From Acinetobacter sp. NIPH 2100 (GTDB lineage Bacteria; Pseudomonadota; Gammaproteobacteria; Pseudomonadales; Moraxellaceae): DNA of 64,000 bases. The stretch is taken from the NCBI RefSeq assembly GCF_000369805.1, contig NZ_KB850224.1:3008480-3072479 (forward strand), read 5' to 3'. Of the stretch, positions 9,483-22,403 are shown one piece after another (the stretch's first letter is position 1; every line of letters starts with the position of its first letter). The notes under the pieces are model-generated. The model had not been told where the DNA came from. It was given only the letters and a program-made list of their open reading frames with translations, and ran no database searches. Made by a program: the position numbers and the translations under genes.

Positions 9483-11123
9483 ATGTCGCAGTTTATTCAA
9501 AGCCGTCGCCGTTTCTTGATTAATAGTGGGAAATTGGCTGTCGGTGTTGCATCCTTCTCAACACTAGCTGCCTGTGGCCTGAGTGACAATAAAGCTCCCG
9601 CTATTATTCTTCCAGATAATCTTAGACCCCAATTTCCCTCAGGCATTCAAATTGGTGATGTCCGTAATGGCAACGCAACGATATGGGCACAAGCAGATCG
9701 GGCTGCCAAACTACGCGTAGAATATGACTTTACTGATCGCTTTAAACAACCCAAAATTGTAACAGGTCCAATCGTCACTGAAGCCAGCGACTTTACTGGT
9801 CGAATTAACCTGACGGGTTTACCAAATGATCAGCATGTATTTTTGCGGGTTAGCTTTGAGGATGCAACCCAAAATAATGCAATCAGCGAAGCCTATACGG
9901 GCAGCTTTCGTACCACGACAACAGGAACATCCCCTATTCGTTTTGTTTGGGGTGGTGACGTCGTGGGGCAAGGTTGGGGCATTAATCCAGACATAGGAGG
10001 CATGAAAATTTGGGAAACGATGCGCCTGCGTCAACCCGACTTTTTCCTTCATAGCGGTGATACCATTTATGCGGATGGTCCACTCCAAAGCACTGTGACT
10101 CTACAACCTGGGCAATCATTAAAACCTGATGAGGTACGCGTCTGGAAAAATATTGTCACTGAAGAAGTCAGTAAAGTTGCGGAAAGCCTAAAGGAGTTCC
10201 GCGGTCGTTATCGTTATAATTTTATGGATGAAAATTTACGAAAATTTGCTGCTGAAGTGCCACAAATCTGGCAATGGGATGACCATGAAATTACCAATAA
10301 TTGGTCCTCGACTAAAGACCTCAGCAAAAATAATGCTTATACCGAAAAGGACATTAATACGCTGAGTTCTCGCGGTAAACAAGCATTTTTAGAATACTCT
10401 CCTATGTCTTGGACAAGCGAAGCACTCAGCGATCAACGTATTTACCGTAAAATCAGCCATGGCCCATTATTAGAGGTCTTTGTACTCGATATGCGTTCGT
10501 ATCGTGGAGGAAACAGCACCAATCTACAAACCAGTTTAAATGCAGACTCAGCATTTCTAGGCGAAGCACAAGTGAATTGGTTGGTTAATGAATTGTCAAA
10601 TTCAAAAGCTGTATGGAAAGTTATCGCCGCAGATATGCCTATCGGCTTAAATGTGCAAGATAACTTTGGCGCGGCTGACAATATTGCCAAAACTTGGGAA
10701 GCAATTGCGAATGGAAACAATGGTGCGCCTCTTGGCCGTGAACTGGAAATCGCAGGGTTACTGAGTCGCATTAAAGCAGTAAAAAACATCATATGGTTAA
10801 CAGCCGATGTCCATTATTGTGCCGCACATTATTATGATAATACTCAAGCTCAATTCACTGATTTTTCCCCTTTTTGGGAATTTGTAGCAGGTCCTTTAAA
10901 TGCAGGAACTTTTGGTCCTAATGAAATGGATACAACTTTTGGTGGACAAGTCATATTTAAAAAAACACCACCTGCGGGTAAAGCTAATCTCTCGCCTTTA
11001 GATGGCTATCAGTTCTTTGGTGAAGTCAATATTGATCCACAAACCAAATCCTTCAAAGTCGAATTTTTTGATCTGGACGGTATTTCCCAATATACTCAAG
11101 AGTTAACAGCCGTATTGAGTTAA
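9483..11123 (+). CDS. PhoD-type alkaline phosphatase/phosphodiesterase, Tat-exported
   Basis: The 546-residue protein begins with a twin-arginine signal (SRRRFLINSG at 7-16), a hydrophobic stretch and LAAC ending at Cys31. It may therefore be a Tat-exported lipoprotein. An N-terminal Ig/fibronectin-like domain at about 45-145 precedes the metallophosphatase domain. Metal-binding segments typical of PhoD are visible: GGDVVGQG, HSGDTIYADGP, WDDHEITNNW and the late TADVHYC segment. PhoD enzymes use Ca2+ and Fe3+ to hydrolyse phosphomonoesters and diesters outside the cytoplasm. It stands alone and converges on sucD through a shared terminator. No Pho box could be assigned by eye. Confidence 0.9.
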   Translation: MSQFIQSRRRFLINSGKLAVGVASFSTLAACGLSDNKAPAIILPDNLRPQFPSGIQIGDVRNGNATIWAQADRAAKLRVEYDFTDRFKQPKIVTGPIVTEASDFTGRINLTGLPNDQHVFLRVSFEDATQNNAISEAYTGSFRTTTTGTSPIRFVWGGDVVGQGWGINPDIGGMKIWETMRLRQPDFFLHSGDTIYADGPLQSTVTLQPGQSLKPDEVRVWKNIVTEEVSKVAESLKEFRGRYRYNFMDENLRKFAAEVPQIWQWDDHEITNNWSSTKDLSKNNAYTEKDINTLSSRGKQAFLEYSPMSWTSEALSDQRIYRKISHGPLLEVFVLDMRSYRGGNSTNLQTSLNADSAFLGEAQVNWLVNELSNSKAVWKVIAADMPIGLNVQDNFGAADNIAKTWEAIANGNNGAPLGRELEIAGLLSRIKAVKNIIWLTADVHYCAAHYYDNTQAQFTDFSPFWEFVAGPLNAGTFGPNEMDTTFGGQVIFKKTPPAGKANLSPLDGYQFFGEVNIDPQTKSFKVEFFDLDGISQYTQELTAVLS

Positions 11124-11168
11124 AAACTCAAGCCATAAAAACTTAGATAACCGACCGAACAGCCCAAT

Positions 11169-11202
11169 AAAAAAGCCCCAATGGAAACATTGGGGCTTTT
11201 TT
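11169..11202. terminator. Bidirectional terminator between the PhoD gene and sucD
   Basis: A stem AAAAAAGCCCCAATG/CATTGGGGCTTTTTT with a GAAA loop has A- and T-tracts on both sides, so it can serve both converging genes. Confidence 0.9.
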
Positions 11203-11222
11203 AAAGATTAAAATCTAACGAA

Positions 11223-12113
11223 TTACGCTAAACCTTTCTCTTTTAAAACTTGCAACATTGTAGAACCAAGCTCAGCTGGGCTACGAGTGTAAGCCATTCC
11301 CGCACGTTCAAATGCAGCGAATTTCTCTTCAGCAGTACCTTGACCACCAGAAATGATCGCACCAGCGTGACCCATACGCTTACCTTTAGGTGCAGTTACA
11401 CCAGCAATGTAACCGACTACAGGCTTAGTCACGTTAGATTTGATGAATTCAGCAGCTTCTTCTTCCGCTGTACCACCGATCTCACCGATCATGATGATTG
11501 CATCAGTATCTGGATCGTCTTGGAACAATTGAAGTGCTTCGATCTGGTTCATACCTGGGATTGGGTCACCACCGATACCGATACAAGTAGACTGACCTAA
11601 ACCAAGCTTAGTTGTTTGAGCAACAGCTTCATAAGTCAATGTACCTGAACGTGAGATGATACCAATACGACCTGGTTGGTGGATGTGACCTGGCATAATA
11701 CCAATCTTACATTCACCTGGAGTGATCACGCCTGGGCAGTTAGGACCAACTAAACGAGTACCGTTACCGTTAGTTTCTAAGTAGCGTTTTGCTTTAAGCA
11801 TATCGATAGTTGGAACACCTTCAGTGATCACAACGATCAGGCCAACACCTGAGTCAACCGCTTCAACGATTGAGTCTAAAACGAACGGAGCTGGTACATA
11901 GATTACAGATGCATCAGCATTTGTTTCACGTACAGCTTCTTTCATTGTGTTAAATACTGGTAAGTCAAGGTGAGTTGTACCACCTTTACCTGGAGTAACA
12001 CCACCAACAACTTTTGTACCGTAGTCTAAAGCTTGTGCAGAGTGGAAAGTACCGTTTTTACCAGTAAAACCTTGTACCAATACTTTAGTGTCTTTATTAA
12101 TTAATACGCTCAT
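11223..12113 (-). CDS. sucD: Succinyl-CoA synthetase, alpha subunit
   Basis: SucD and SucC convert succinyl-CoA, ADP (or GDP) and phosphate to succinate, CoA and ATP (or GTP) in the TCA cycle. The 296-residue protein has an N-terminal CoA-binding Rossmann domain ([13 protein letters not shown] at 13-25) and a C-terminal ligase domain. The phosphohistidine loop GHAGAI puts the active-site His at 249. The length is usual for the family. sucC lies 12 bp upstream on the same strand, with a shared terminator downstream. Confidence 0.97.
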   Translation of the reverse strand: MSVLINKDTKVLVQGFTGKNGTFHSAQALDYGTKVVGGVTPGKGGTTHLDLPVFNTMKEAVRETNADASVIYVPAPFVLDSIVEAVDSGVGLIVVITEGVPTIDMLKAKRYLETNGNGTRLVGPNCPGVITPGECKIGIMPGHIHQPGRIGIISRSGTLTYEAVAQTTKLGLGQSTCIGIGGDPIPGMNQIEALQLFQDDPDTDAIIMIGEIGGTAEEEAAEFIKSNVTKPVVGYIAGVTAPKGKRMGHAGAIISGGQGTAEEKFAAFERAGMAYTRSPAELGSTMLQVLKEKGLA

Positions 12114-12125
12114 GATTGATACTCC

Positions 12126-13292
12126 TTACGCTTTAACTGCAGCTACAACTTTTTCTGCGGCATCAGATAAACCGTTCGCAGAAATTAATTTCAAACCTGA
12201 TTCATCAAGTAATTTAGCACCTAACTCAGCGTTGTTACCTTCTAAACGAACAACAACTGGTACAGTTACATTTACTTCTTGAACCGCTGCAATAATCGCT
12301 TCAGCAATCATGTCACAACGTACGATACCACCGAAGATGTTGATTAAAACACCTTGAACAGAAGTATCAGCAAGGATGATTTTGAACGCTTCGATTACGC
12401 GCTCTTTCGTTGCACCGCCACCAACGTCAAGGAAGTTTGCAGGCTGACCACCATAAAGTTTGATGATGTCCATTGTTGCCATTGCAAGACCAGCACCATT
12501 CACCATACAACCGATGTTACCTTCTAAAGCAACATAGTTAAGATCAAATTCAGATGCTTTTAATTCACGCTCATTCTCTTGAGATTTGTCACGTAAAGCA
12601 GCAACTTTAGGTAAACGGTAAAGCGCGTTAGAGTCGATACCTACTTTCGCATCTACACATAAAATATCGCCATTTTCACGAACTGAAAGTGGGTTAATTT
12701 CAAATAATGCAAAGTCATTTTCAACAAATGCTTGGTAAGCAGCAGCCATAATTTTTACAAATTGGCTGATTTGTTTGTCTTTCAAACCTAAAGCAAACGC
12801 AACTTCACGTGCTTGGAATGGTTGTAAGCCAACAAGTGGATCAACTTCAACTTTGATAATTTTTTCTGGAGTTTCTTCTGCAACTTTCTCGATTTCTACA
12901 CCACCTTCGGTAGAAGCCATGAAAGTAATACGACGGCTAGAACGGTCTACAACCGCGCCCAAATAAAGCTCACGCTCAACTGGGTAAACGTCTTCAGCAA
13001 CGATAATGCTGTTAACTGGCTGACCATTTGCATCTGTTTGATACGTTACAAGACGAGTACCAATGATGTTGTTTGCAAATTCAATAACATCTTCTTTAGA
13101 TTTTGCAACTTTAACGCCACCAGCCTTACCACGACCACCAGCATGAACTTGCGCTTTCATTACAGCGAATTTACCACCAAGCTGTTCAAATGCAGCAACT
13201 GCTTCGTCTGCATTTGTTGCCAAGATACCTTCTTGTACTGGCATGCCATATTCTTTCAATAACGCTTTAGCTTGATACTCATGTAAGTTCAT
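12126..13292 (-). CDS. sucC: Succinyl-CoA synthetase, beta subunit
   Basis: The 388-residue protein begins [16 protein letters not shown], the standard SucC start. It has an ATP-grasp domain ([16 protein letters not shown] at about 45-60) and a C-terminal CoA-ligase domain ([18 protein letters not shown] and [12 protein letters not shown]). It provides the nucleotide site, pairing with SucD. It follows lpd, but a strong hairpin terminator lies between them, so sucCD may have its own promoter in the 137-bp gap as well as read-through from upstream. Confidence 0.97.
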   Translation of the reverse strand: MNLHEYQAKALLKEYGMPVQEGILATNADEAVAAFEQLGGKFAVMKAQVHAGGRGKAGGVKVAKSKEDVIEFANNIIGTRLVTYQTDANGQPVNSIIVAEDVYPVERELYLGAVVDRSSRRITFMASTEGGVEIEKVAEETPEKIIKVEVDPLVGLQPFQAREVAFALGLKDKQISQFVKIMAAAYQAFVENDFALFEINPLSVRENGDILCVDAKVGIDSNALYRLPKVAALRDKSQENERELKASEFDLNYVALEGNIGCMVNGAGLAMATMDIIKLYGGQPANFLDVGGGATKERVIEAFKIILADTSVQGVLINIFGGIVRCDMIAEAIIAAVQEVNVTVPVVVRLEGNNAELGAKLLDESGLKLISANGLSDAAEKVVAAVKA

Positions 13293-13400
13293 TTAGTTAC
13301 CTACTATGTTGTTTGTAGTGATACAGCCTTGATCTTCTTAAAATCAGACTGCTACATATTGAATAAATGATTGCCTAAATAAGACAATCATCATCATTCA

Positions 13401-13425
13401 AAAAAAGTGTGGCGAACCACACTTT
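13401..13425 (-). terminator. Terminator/attenuator between lpd and sucC
   Basis: On the minus strand, AAAGTGTGG-TTCG-CCACACTTT is followed by further T bases, just after the lpd stop. It splits the cluster or sets the level of read-through into sucCD. Confidence 0.8.
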
Positions 13426-13429
13426 ATAT

Positions 13430-14985
<1,556 letters not shown>

Positions 14986-14998
14986 ATTAAGTAATAAG

Positions 14999-16192
14999 TT
15001 ATAGGTCAAGAATAAGTTTAGCTGGCTCTTCTAACAATTCTTTGATTGTTACCAAGAAACCTACAGCTTCTTTACCATCGATTAAACGGTGGTCATAAGA
15101 AAGCGCTAAATACATCATTGGCAAGATTTCAACCTGACCATTTACCGCCATAGGACGTTCTTGGATTTTATGCATACCCAAGATCGCTGTTTGCGGTGTA
15201 TTTAAAATTGGTGTTGAAAGTAATGAACCGAAAGTACCGCCATTGGTAATCGTGAACGTACCGCCAGTCATGTCTTCGATACCTAATTTACCGTCACGCG
15301 CTTTATAAGCATAATCACGGATACCGTTTTCCACTTCTGCATAGTTCATGCGGTCAGTATCACGAAGGACTGGTACAACTAAGCCACGCTCAGAAGACAC
15401 TGCTACACCGATGTCATAGAAACCGTGATAAACAATATCATCACCATCAATAGAACCATTCACTGCTGGGTAGCGTTTTAATGCTTCAGTCGCTGCTTTA
15501 ACAAAGAAAGACATAAAGCCTAAACGAGCACCATGACGTTTTTCGAAAGCATCTTTATATTGCTTACGCATTTCCATGATTGGCTTCATGTTAACTTCGT
15601 TAAACGTTGTTAACATTGCAGTTTGTTGTGTAGCAGCCAATAAACGCTCAGCAACACGCTTACGTAAACGTGTCATCGGAACACGTTTCTCAATACGCTC
15701 GCCTACAGCAACGCTTAATGGTTGAACTGATGCAGCAGGTTTAGCTTGATGACCAGCAACATCTTCTTTAGTGATGCGACCGCCACGGCCTGTACCTTGT
15801 ACGTCAGCAGCGTTGATACCTGTTTCAGATAATGCTTTGCGAACCGCAGGCGCTTGGTTTTGATCAACCGCTTGAGTTGATGCAGCCGCTGGTGCAGAAG
15901 CAGCAGGAGCCGCCGCCGCTGGTGCAGCAGCTTCAGGAGCAGCTGCAGAAACAGCACCAGCTTCGAATTGAGCAATCACTTCGTCAGAAAGAACAGTGTC
16001 GCCTTCATCTTTGATGATTGCAACTAAGCTACCATCAGCTGGAGCAACCACTTCTAAAACAACTTTATCGGTTTCAATGTCACAGATCACTTCATCACGT
16101 GATACAGGTTCACCTACTTTCTTGTGCCAAGTTGCGATCGTACCGTCAGCAACTGACTCTGGAAATACCGGTGCTTTAATTTCGGTTGCCAT
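14999..16192 (-). CDS. sucB: Dihydrolipoyllysine succinyltransferase, E2 of 2-oxoglutarate dehydrogenase
   Basis: The E2 core of the complex transfers succinyl groups from E1 to CoA. The 397-residue protein has one lipoyl domain (residues 1-75, lipoyl Lys43 in DIETDKVVL) and an Ala/Pro-rich flexible linker at about 78-110. An E3/E1-binding domain follows at about 115-150 ([25 protein letters not shown] region). The catalytic domain ends with [15 protein letters not shown], which contains the active His. The start overlaps the sucA stop by one base (TAATG), so translation is coupled. A palindromic repeat lies before lpd. Confidence 0.97.
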   Translation of the reverse strand: MATEIKAPVFPESVADGTIATWHKKVGEPVSRDEVICDIETDKVVLEVVAPADGSLVAIIKDEGDTVLSDEVIAQFEAGAVSAAAPEAAAPAAAAPAASAPAAASTQAVDQNQAPAVRKALSETGINAADVQGTGRGGRITKEDVAGHQAKPAASVQPLSVAVGERIEKRVPMTRLRKRVAERLLAATQQTAMLTTFNEVNMKPIMEMRKQYKDAFEKRHGARLGFMSFFVKAATEALKRYPAVNGSIDGDDIVYHGFYDIGVAVSSERGLVVPVLRDTDRMNYAEVENGIRDYAYKARDGKLGIEDMTGGTFTITNGGTFGSLLSTPILNTPQTAILGMHKIQERPMAVNGQVEILPMMYLALSYDHRLIDGKEAVGFLVTIKELLEEPAKLILDL

Positions 16193-19044
16193 TATTTAGA
16201 ATCTCCTGATTGTTCAACTTCAATCGCAAGTGCGTCATTGATAAGCTGAGCTTGTTGTTTTGCATGCAAGTATGGCGAGCCACAAGCAGGTGCGGCAGAT
16301 GCTTCACGACCAGCATAGCTAATACGGATTTGTTTACCAGATTTAAGAACATCTTCATACAAACGAGGAACGATGAATAACCAAGCGCCTTGGTTTTTCG
16401 GCTCTTCTTGTGTCCAAACAAGTTCTTGAATGTTTGGATAAGCAGCCATGACTTCAGCTAGGCGTTGCTCTGGGTATGGGTACAATTGTTCTACACGAAC
16501 GATCGCAATATGGTTTAAACCAAGTTCGCGACGTTTTTCGAGTAAATCGTAATAAACCTTACCACCACAAAGCACTAAACGAGTCACATCAGCTTTGTTG
16601 ATTTGATCAATTTCATCGATCACAGTTTGGAATGAACCGTTTGCTAATTCATCTAACGTTGAAGTCGCAAGTTTATGACGTAATAACGATTTTGGTGACA
16701 TTACGATCATTGGCTTACGAATCGGACGAACTGCTTGACGACGTAACGCATGGAAAATTTGCGCTGGTGTAGTCGGTGTCATCACTTGCATGTTGTCTTC
16801 AGCACATAGCTGTAAGAAACGCTCTAAACGTGCAGATGAATGCTCTGGACCTTGACCTTCATAACCGTGCGGTAACAACATGGTTAGACCACAAACACGC
16901 TCCCACTTGGTTTCACCCGAAGCGATAAACTGGTCAATCACCACTTGTGCACAGTTTGCGAAGTCACCAAATTGCGCTTCCCAAACGATCAAGCTTTTTG
17001 GCAATGTCGTTGAATAACCGTATTCAAATGCAAGCACTGCTTCTTCTGACAATAAAGAGTCATAGACCGCAGTACGTGGCTGATTTTCTTTGATATGGCA
17101 AAGTGGAATATAAACAGAACCATCAACTTGGTTATGTAATTTGGCATGACGGTGCGAGAATGTACCACGACCTACGTCTTCACCTGTGATACGAACCAAG
17201 AAGCCATCATCAAGTAAGGTTGCATATGCTAAAGTTTCAGCAGCACCCCAGTTAAGTGGCATTTCACCTGTTTGCATTTTCACACGATCATCGATCACTT
17301 TCTGAACCTGACGCTGCAATACAAAACCTTCTGGTAATGTATTCATCGTTTTACCAAGTTCTTTTAAACGATCGATGCTGAATGTCGTATCCCAAAGATC
17401 GGTATATTCATGGCCCAAATAAGGTGCCCAATCGACAAACATTTTTTTGTTTGGTTCACGAACTAGCGCATTGGCAACGTGATTACCCGCTTCTAAGTCA
17501 GAACGGTAACCTTCAACCATTGCATCGGCACTAGCGCGATCAAGGATTTGCTGTTGAACCAATTGATCTGCATACAAGGTACGCGTAGTCGCTTTCTTGT
17601 TGATTACTTGATACATCATTGGTTGCGTTGCAGATGGTTCATCCGCTTCGTTATGACCGCGACGACGGTAGCAGAACAAATCTAAGATGACATCTTTACG
17701 GAATTCATGACGGAAATCATGCGCGATTTGAGTTGCAAAAATAACCGCTTCTGGATCATCACCATTGACATGGAAAATCGGAGACTGAATCATTTTTGCC
17801 ACGTCAGTACAGTATTCTGTAGAACGTGTATCGCGTGGATCTGATGTGGTGAAACCCACTTGATTATTAATCACAATATGAACGGTACCGCCCACTGTGT
17901 AACCACGAGTTTGTGACATTTGGAAGGTTTCTTGGTTGACACCTTGACCTGCAAATGCAGCATCACCATGTACGATCACAGGAAGTACGTCATCACCGCC
18001 AATGTCTTTACGACGTACTTGACGTGCACGAACTGAACCTTCGACCACTGGACCAACAATTTCCAAGTGTGATGGGTTAAACGCTAATGCTAAGTGAACT
18101 TCGCCACCTGGAGTCATTACGTTTGAAGAGAAGCCTTGGTGATACTTAACGTCACCAGAACCTTTCTTATGAATACTTTTTCCTTCAAACTCACCAAAAA
18201 GGTCAGCCGGGTTTTTGCCCATAATGTTGACAAGAAGGTTGAGACGACCACGGTGTGGCATACCAATCACAACTTCTTTACAACCAACACTACCTGCACG
18301 TTGAATGATTTCATTCATCATTGGAATAAAAGACTCACCGCCCTCTACACCAAAACGTTTCGCACCAACGAATTTATTACCAAGATACTTTTCTAAGCCT
18401 TCTGCCGCAGTTAAGCGCTCTAAAAAACCTTTTTTCTGATCATTGGTATAATTGAATTTACTGCGAACACCTTCTAAACGTTGCTGAATCCAACGCTTTT
18501 CTTTGGTATCAACGATATGCATGTATTCTGCACCAATTGAACCGCAGTAAGTTGCTTCCATGGCTTCTACCATTTCAGACAATGTTGCTTCTGCTTTTCC
18601 AATTGCGAGGTTGCCTGTATTAAATACAGTATCGAGATCTGATTTAGTTAAACCGTGCGCAGATAAATCGAGGTCAGGAACGTCTTCGCGTTTCGCAAGA
18701 CCTAATGGATCGAGTTTAGCTTTTTGATGACCACGGTTACGATAAGCAGCGATTAATTGTAAAACACCAATTTGACGACGCTCATGCTCTGTGCTTACAG
18801 TGCTTTGTACAACAGGTTGAACTCGGTTTGCATTACGACCCAAAAGGAGGAATTGCTCGCGCACACTGCCGTGTGGTTGATCACCTTTAGGGTATTTATC
18901 GAAATATTCACGCCAATCCTCTGACACTGAGGTTGGAGAAGTTAGGTACTGTTCGTATAGCTCTTCAATATACGCTGCACTATCAGCGGAAAGTTCAGTG
19001 TCAAGACGCGAAGCGTCAGCAACTTCTTGCATTTTTGGACCCAT
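16192..19044 (-). CDS. sucA: 2-oxoglutarate dehydrogenase E1 component
   Basis: This thiamine-diphosphate enzyme decarboxylates 2-oxoglutarate and succinylates the lipoyl group of SucB. The 950-residue protein has the N-terminal E1-type segment ([18 protein letters not shown]), and the ThDP domain includes [11 protein letters not shown] and GDAAFAGQG. The transketolase-like C-terminal part includes [23 protein letters not shown]. The second in-frame ATG (19032) is an alternative start; neither has an ideally placed ribosome site. It heads sucAB-lpd. The sdhB terminator and a 726-bp gap upstream indicate a separate promoter. Confidence 0.96.
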   Translation of the reverse strand: MGPKMQEVADASRLDTELSADSAAYIEELYEQYLTSPTSVSEDWREYFDKYPKGDQPHGSVREQFLLLGRNANRVQPVVQSTVSTEHERRQIGVLQLIAAYRNRGHQKAKLDPLGLAKREDVPDLDLSAHGLTKSDLDTVFNTGNLAIGKAEATLSEMVEAMEATYCGSIGAEYMHIVDTKEKRWIQQRLEGVRSKFNYTNDQKKGFLERLTAAEGLEKYLGNKFVGAKRFGVEGGESFIPMMNEIIQRAGSVGCKEVVIGMPHRGRLNLLVNIMGKNPADLFGEFEGKSIHKKGSGDVKYHQGFSSNVMTPGGEVHLALAFNPSHLEIVGPVVEGSVRARQVRRKDIGGDDVLPVIVHGDAAFAGQGVNQETFQMSQTRGYTVGGTVHIVINNQVGFTTSDPRDTRSTEYCTDVAKMIQSPIFHVNGDDPEAVIFATQIAHDFRHEFRKDVILDLFCYRRRGHNEADEPSATQPMMYQVINKKATTRTLYADQLVQQQILDRASADAMVEGYRSDLEAGNHVANALVREPNKKMFVDWAPYLGHEYTDLWDTTFSIDRLKELGKTMNTLPEGFVLQRQVQKVIDDRVKMQTGEMPLNWGAAETLAYATLLDDGFLVRITGEDVGRGTFSHRHAKLHNQVDGSVYIPLCHIKENQPRTAVYDSLLSEEAVLAFEYGYSTTLPKSLIVWEAQFGDFANCAQVVIDQFIASGETKWERVCGLTMLLPHGYEGQGPEHSSARLERFLQLCAEDNMQVMTPTTPAQIFHALRRQAVRPIRKPMIVMSPKSLLRHKLATSTLDELANGSFQTVIDEIDQINKADVTRLVLCGGKVYYDLLEKRRELGLNHIAIVRVEQLYPYPEQRLAEVMAAYPNIQELVWTQEEPKNQGAWLFIVPRLYEDVLKSGKQIRISYAGREASAAPACGSPYLHAKQQAQLINDALAIEVEQSGDSK

Positions 19045-19770
19045 TTCCTATTGCAAAAAATAATACAGGCTGCCTTTTAAGCACACCCATGATTCATAGT
19101 GTCAAATTGGTAACAAGACACTACTACCCAAGATCATCCAACCTTGAGACATTATTACTACACATCAGGAGTATTCCCTTTGATGTAACAAATGAGCTAC
19201 ACACCTTCAATTCAAGGCATATAACTCATTCTTCATACTCGATGAAATCGAGCAATTTTTTGCAAATCATTTTAGAAAAATTAACTGGATTTTTAACTTT
19301 TCTAAATTGACTTTTTCAATAAAACCTGTACAAATCTTCAAGACACGATTCTGAGATAAGCTCAAGAATCTGCTTATTTTTTGATTCCAGTTGTGGCAGA
19401 AATCCTAACATGTTCTCAAGCTTGGATTGATTTTTTTGACACATACCATCCATAAAGCAGCGAAATACACACATCAAATTATATTCTAATATACCGCCCT
19501 TTTGATAAAAGTTGCACTCTGATTGATCAAAAATAAACATTCTCTACAAATCTTGCACAAATCCCACGCAGTTCGATCAAAAACAAACCAACATATCGAT
19601 TTATATGATTTTATTTAACAGTAAAATCTATAAATATTTAAGGTCGAATTTCTAAAATTCAAGCCTGATTTCTTTTAAGCAACCATTTTTTAACCGATTA
19701 GTACCAATAACATCAAAAGCAAAAAGGAGGCCCTTTCGAAGCCTCCTTTTTTGTTGATTAGAAAACTAGA
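19045..19770. promoter_or_regulatory. 726-bp gap between sdhB and sucA
   Basis: This gap should hold the sucA promoter and leader. On the minus strand, GCGGTATATTAGAATATAAT around 19480-19500 is a -10-like AT-rich candidate, but I could not assign a full promoter. A 74-codon open frame at 19316-19540 (minus) has biased, Cys/Phe-rich content and no good ribosome site, and I do not regard it as a gene. The sdhB terminator is at the right end. Confidence 0.5.
19721..19752 (-). terminator. Rho-independent terminator of sdhCDAB
   Basis: A stem AAAAAGGAGGC/GCCTCCTTTTT with a 9-base loop follows the sdhB stop and ends in a T-tract on the minus strand. Confidence 0.88.
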
Positions 19771-20481
19771 TTAACCAGCTTGATCTAACAACATATTACG
19801 AATGTGACCAATTGCCTTTGTCGGGTTCAAACCTTTAGGACATACAGATACACAGTTCATGATTCCCTTACAACGGAACAAAGAGAATGGATCGTCTAAA
19901 CGAGCCAAACGCTCTTGTGTTGCCGTATCACGAGAGTCGATGATAAAGCGGTATGCATTTAACAATGCAGACGGTCCAAGGAACTTATCAGGGTTCCACC
20001 AGAATGATGGGCATGAAGTTGAACAACATGCACAAAGAATACATTCATATAGACCATCTAAGTGTTCACGTTCGGCTTGAGACTGTAAACGCTCTTTTGC
20101 TGGTGCTGGCTGATTGTTGATCAAGAACGGCTGAATCTTGTCATATTGATCATAGAACTGGTTCATGTCTACAACCAAGTCTTTTACTACTGGTAAACCA
20201 GGTAAAGGACGGATCACAATCTTCTCTGGTAAATCGTTCAAGTTCCACAAGCACGCTAAACCATTTTTACCATTGATGTTCACACCATCCGAACCACAAA
20301 TACCTTCACGGCAAGAGCGACGGAATGTTAATGACTCATCTTGTACTTTCAACGCAAGTAACGCATCAAGCAACATACGATGCTTATCGGTTAACTCGAG
20401 TTTATAAGTTTGCATGTACGGCGCTTTATCCTTATCAGGATCATAGCGGTAGATTTCGAATGTACGAGTGCCTCTACTCAT
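19771..20481 (-). CDS. sdhB: Succinate dehydrogenase iron-sulfur subunit
   Basis: SdhB passes electrons from the SdhA flavin to the quinone site. The 236-residue protein has the [2Fe-2S] ferredoxin domain (CREGICGSDG with a later Cys in GLACLWN). Two C-terminal clusters follow, CILCACCSTSCP and CKGIMNCVSVCPKG, which bind the [4Fe-4S] and [3Fe-4S] centres. It is the last gene of sdhCDAB and starts 14 bp after sdhA. Confidence 0.97.
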   Translation of the reverse strand: MSRGTRTFEIYRYDPDKDKAPYMQTYKLELTDKHRMLLDALLALKVQDESLTFRRSCREGICGSDGVNINGKNGLACLWNLNDLPEKIVIRPLPGLPVVKDLVVDMNQFYDQYDKIQPFLINNQPAPAKERLQSQAEREHLDGLYECILCACCSTSCPSFWWNPDKFLGPSALLNAYRFIIDSRDTATQERLARLDDPFSLFRCKGIMNCVSVCPKGLNPTKAIGHIRNMLLDQAG

Positions 20482-20495
20482 CTTTGTTCTCCCGA

Positions 20496-22391
20496 TTAGA
20501 ATGTACGTGGTTTAGGTTCAATTGCTTCAACCGTTAATGGTGTGAAACGTACTGGCTTATATTCAAGACGGTTGTCTGATGAATACCATAATGTATGTTT
20601 CATCCACTCATCATCACGGCGACCGTAAGAATAAGTTGGGTGATCAGGTGCTAACTCATAGTCAACAACTGTATGTGCACCACGACATTCTTTACGTGCA
20701 GCAGCAGAAATCAAAGTCGCCTTCGCTACTTCATACAAGTTTTCAACTTCTAATGCTTCAACACGCGCTGTGTTGAATACTCTAGATTTGTCTTTCAAAT
20801 GAATGTTGCGAACACGTGGTTCAATCGCAAGAATTTCTTTTACGCCTTTATCAAGCAATGCTTGAGTACGGAATACACCGGCGTGATCTTGTACGATGTC
20901 ACGGATTGCATCAGCCACTTCTTGCGCGTTTTCGCCAGTCGCTGAATCATCTAATTTACGTACACGCTCCAACGTATTAACCAATACATCTGTTGGAAGC
21001 GGTGCATAGTCATCACCATGATGTTTAGTCACATAGTCGATGATATGCTCGCCCGCTGCTTTACCAAATACCACAAGGTCAAGCAATGAGTTGGTACCCA
21101 AACGGTTTGCACCATGTACAGATACGCAAGAACATTCGCCAATTGCGTAGAAACCTTTTACAGGTTTTACATAATCACGTGTACCTTTATAAGTGTACTC
21201 TTTGGTGTCTTTGTCATAGTGCGCAGAGAATTCACCCTCTTCCACACCATGCGGTACAACCACTTGACCATGAATATTGGTTGGAATACCACCCATTTGA
21301 TAATGGATTGTTGGTACTACAGGAATTGGCTCTTTGGTACAGTCAACGTTTGCAAACTTCTTACCAATCTCAAATACAGATGGAAGACGTTTCATAATCG
21401 TTTCAGCACCCAAGTGAGTCATATCCAATAAGATATAATCCGCCTTAGGACCACAACCACGACCTTCTTTAATTTCTTGGTCCATTGAGCGTGATACGAA
21501 GTCACGTGGCGCCAAGTCTTTTAAAGTTGGTGCATAACGTTCCATGAATGGTTCGCCGTCTTTGTTACGAAGGATACCACCTTCACCACGACAACCTTCA
21601 GTTAACAATACGCCTGCGCCCGCAACACCCGTTGGGTGGAATTGCCAGAATTCCATATCTTGTAATGGAATACCTGCACGAGCAGCCATACCAAGACCGT
21701 CACCAGTGTTGATATAAGCATTGGTTGATGCACGATACACACGACCAGCACCACCGGTAGCAAACAAAGTCGCTTTCGCTTGGAATACGGCGATGTTACC
21801 AGTTTCTTGGTCAATCGCTGTAACACCAAGAACATCACCCGCTTCGTTACGGATCAAGTCTAATGCAATCCACTCAACGTAGAACTGGGTGCCCATTTTC
21901 ACGTTGCTTTGATACAAGGTGTGCAATAACGCGTGACCTGTACGGTCAGCAGCAGCACACGCACGTGGCACAGCTTTTTCACCGTAGTTTGCAGAGTGAC
22001 CACCGAATGGACGCTGATAGATCGTACCATCTTCGTTACGGTCAAAAGGCATACCGAGGTGTTCAAGCTCATATACAACTTTTGGCGCTTCACGTGTCAT
22101 GAACTCGATTGCGTCCTGATCGCCTAACCAGTCAGAACCTTTAACCGTGTCATAGAAGTGATAATGCCAATTATCTTCTTGCATGTTACCTAACGACGCA
22201 CCAATACCACCTTGAGCAGCAACTGTATGCGAACGTGTTGGGAATACTTTGGTTAATACCGCAACTTTTAAACCTGCTTGAGCAAGTTGATAAGCAGCAC
22301 GCATACCAGAACCACCACCACCAACGATAACTGCATCGAAAGTGAGGTTTTGAATATTTGAATAATCTTCTTGAGGGTTAATTGCGCCCAT
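20496..22391 (-). CDS. sdhA: Succinate dehydrogenase flavoprotein subunit
   Basis: SdhA oxidises succinate to fumarate at the inner face of the membrane. The 631-residue protein shows the FAD dinucleotide fold (VIVGGGGSGMRAA at about 21-33). SHTVAAQGGIGASLGN contains the His that carries covalent FAD. The substrate-site segment HPTGVAGAGVLLTEGCRGEGG follows. It ends with the family C-terminal block. It lies 12 bp after sdhD, in the order CDAB. Confidence 0.97.
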   Translation of the reverse strand: MGAINPQEDYSNIQNLTFDAVIVGGGGSGMRAAYQLAQAGLKVAVLTKVFPTRSHTVAAQGGIGASLGNMQEDNWHYHFYDTVKGSDWLGDQDAIEFMTREAPKVVYELEHLGMPFDRNEDGTIYQRPFGGHSANYGEKAVPRACAAADRTGHALLHTLYQSNVKMGTQFYVEWIALDLIRNEAGDVLGVTAIDQETGNIAVFQAKATLFATGGAGRVYRASTNAYINTGDGLGMAARAGIPLQDMEFWQFHPTGVAGAGVLLTEGCRGEGGILRNKDGEPFMERYAPTLKDLAPRDFVSRSMDQEIKEGRGCGPKADYILLDMTHLGAETIMKRLPSVFEIGKKFANVDCTKEPIPVVPTIHYQMGGIPTNIHGQVVVPHGVEEGEFSAHYDKDTKEYTYKGTRDYVKPVKGFYAIGECSCVSVHGANRLGTNSLLDLVVFGKAAGEHIIDYVTKHHGDDYAPLPTDVLVNTLERVRKLDDSATGENAQEVADAIRDIVQDHAGVFRTQALLDKGVKEILAIEPRVRNIHLKDKSRVFNTARVEALEVENLYEVAKATLISAAARKECRGAHTVVDYELAPDHPTYSYGRRDDEWMKHTLWYSSDNRLEYKPVRFTPLTVEAIEPKPRTF

Positions 22392-22403
22392 GATCTCTTC
22401 CTA

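Noticed and set aside
19316..19540. 74-codon minus-strand open frame between sdhB and sucA
   Set aside because: No spaced ribosome site, odd Cys/Phe-rich composition and no family resemblance; more likely leader or promoter DNA of sucA.
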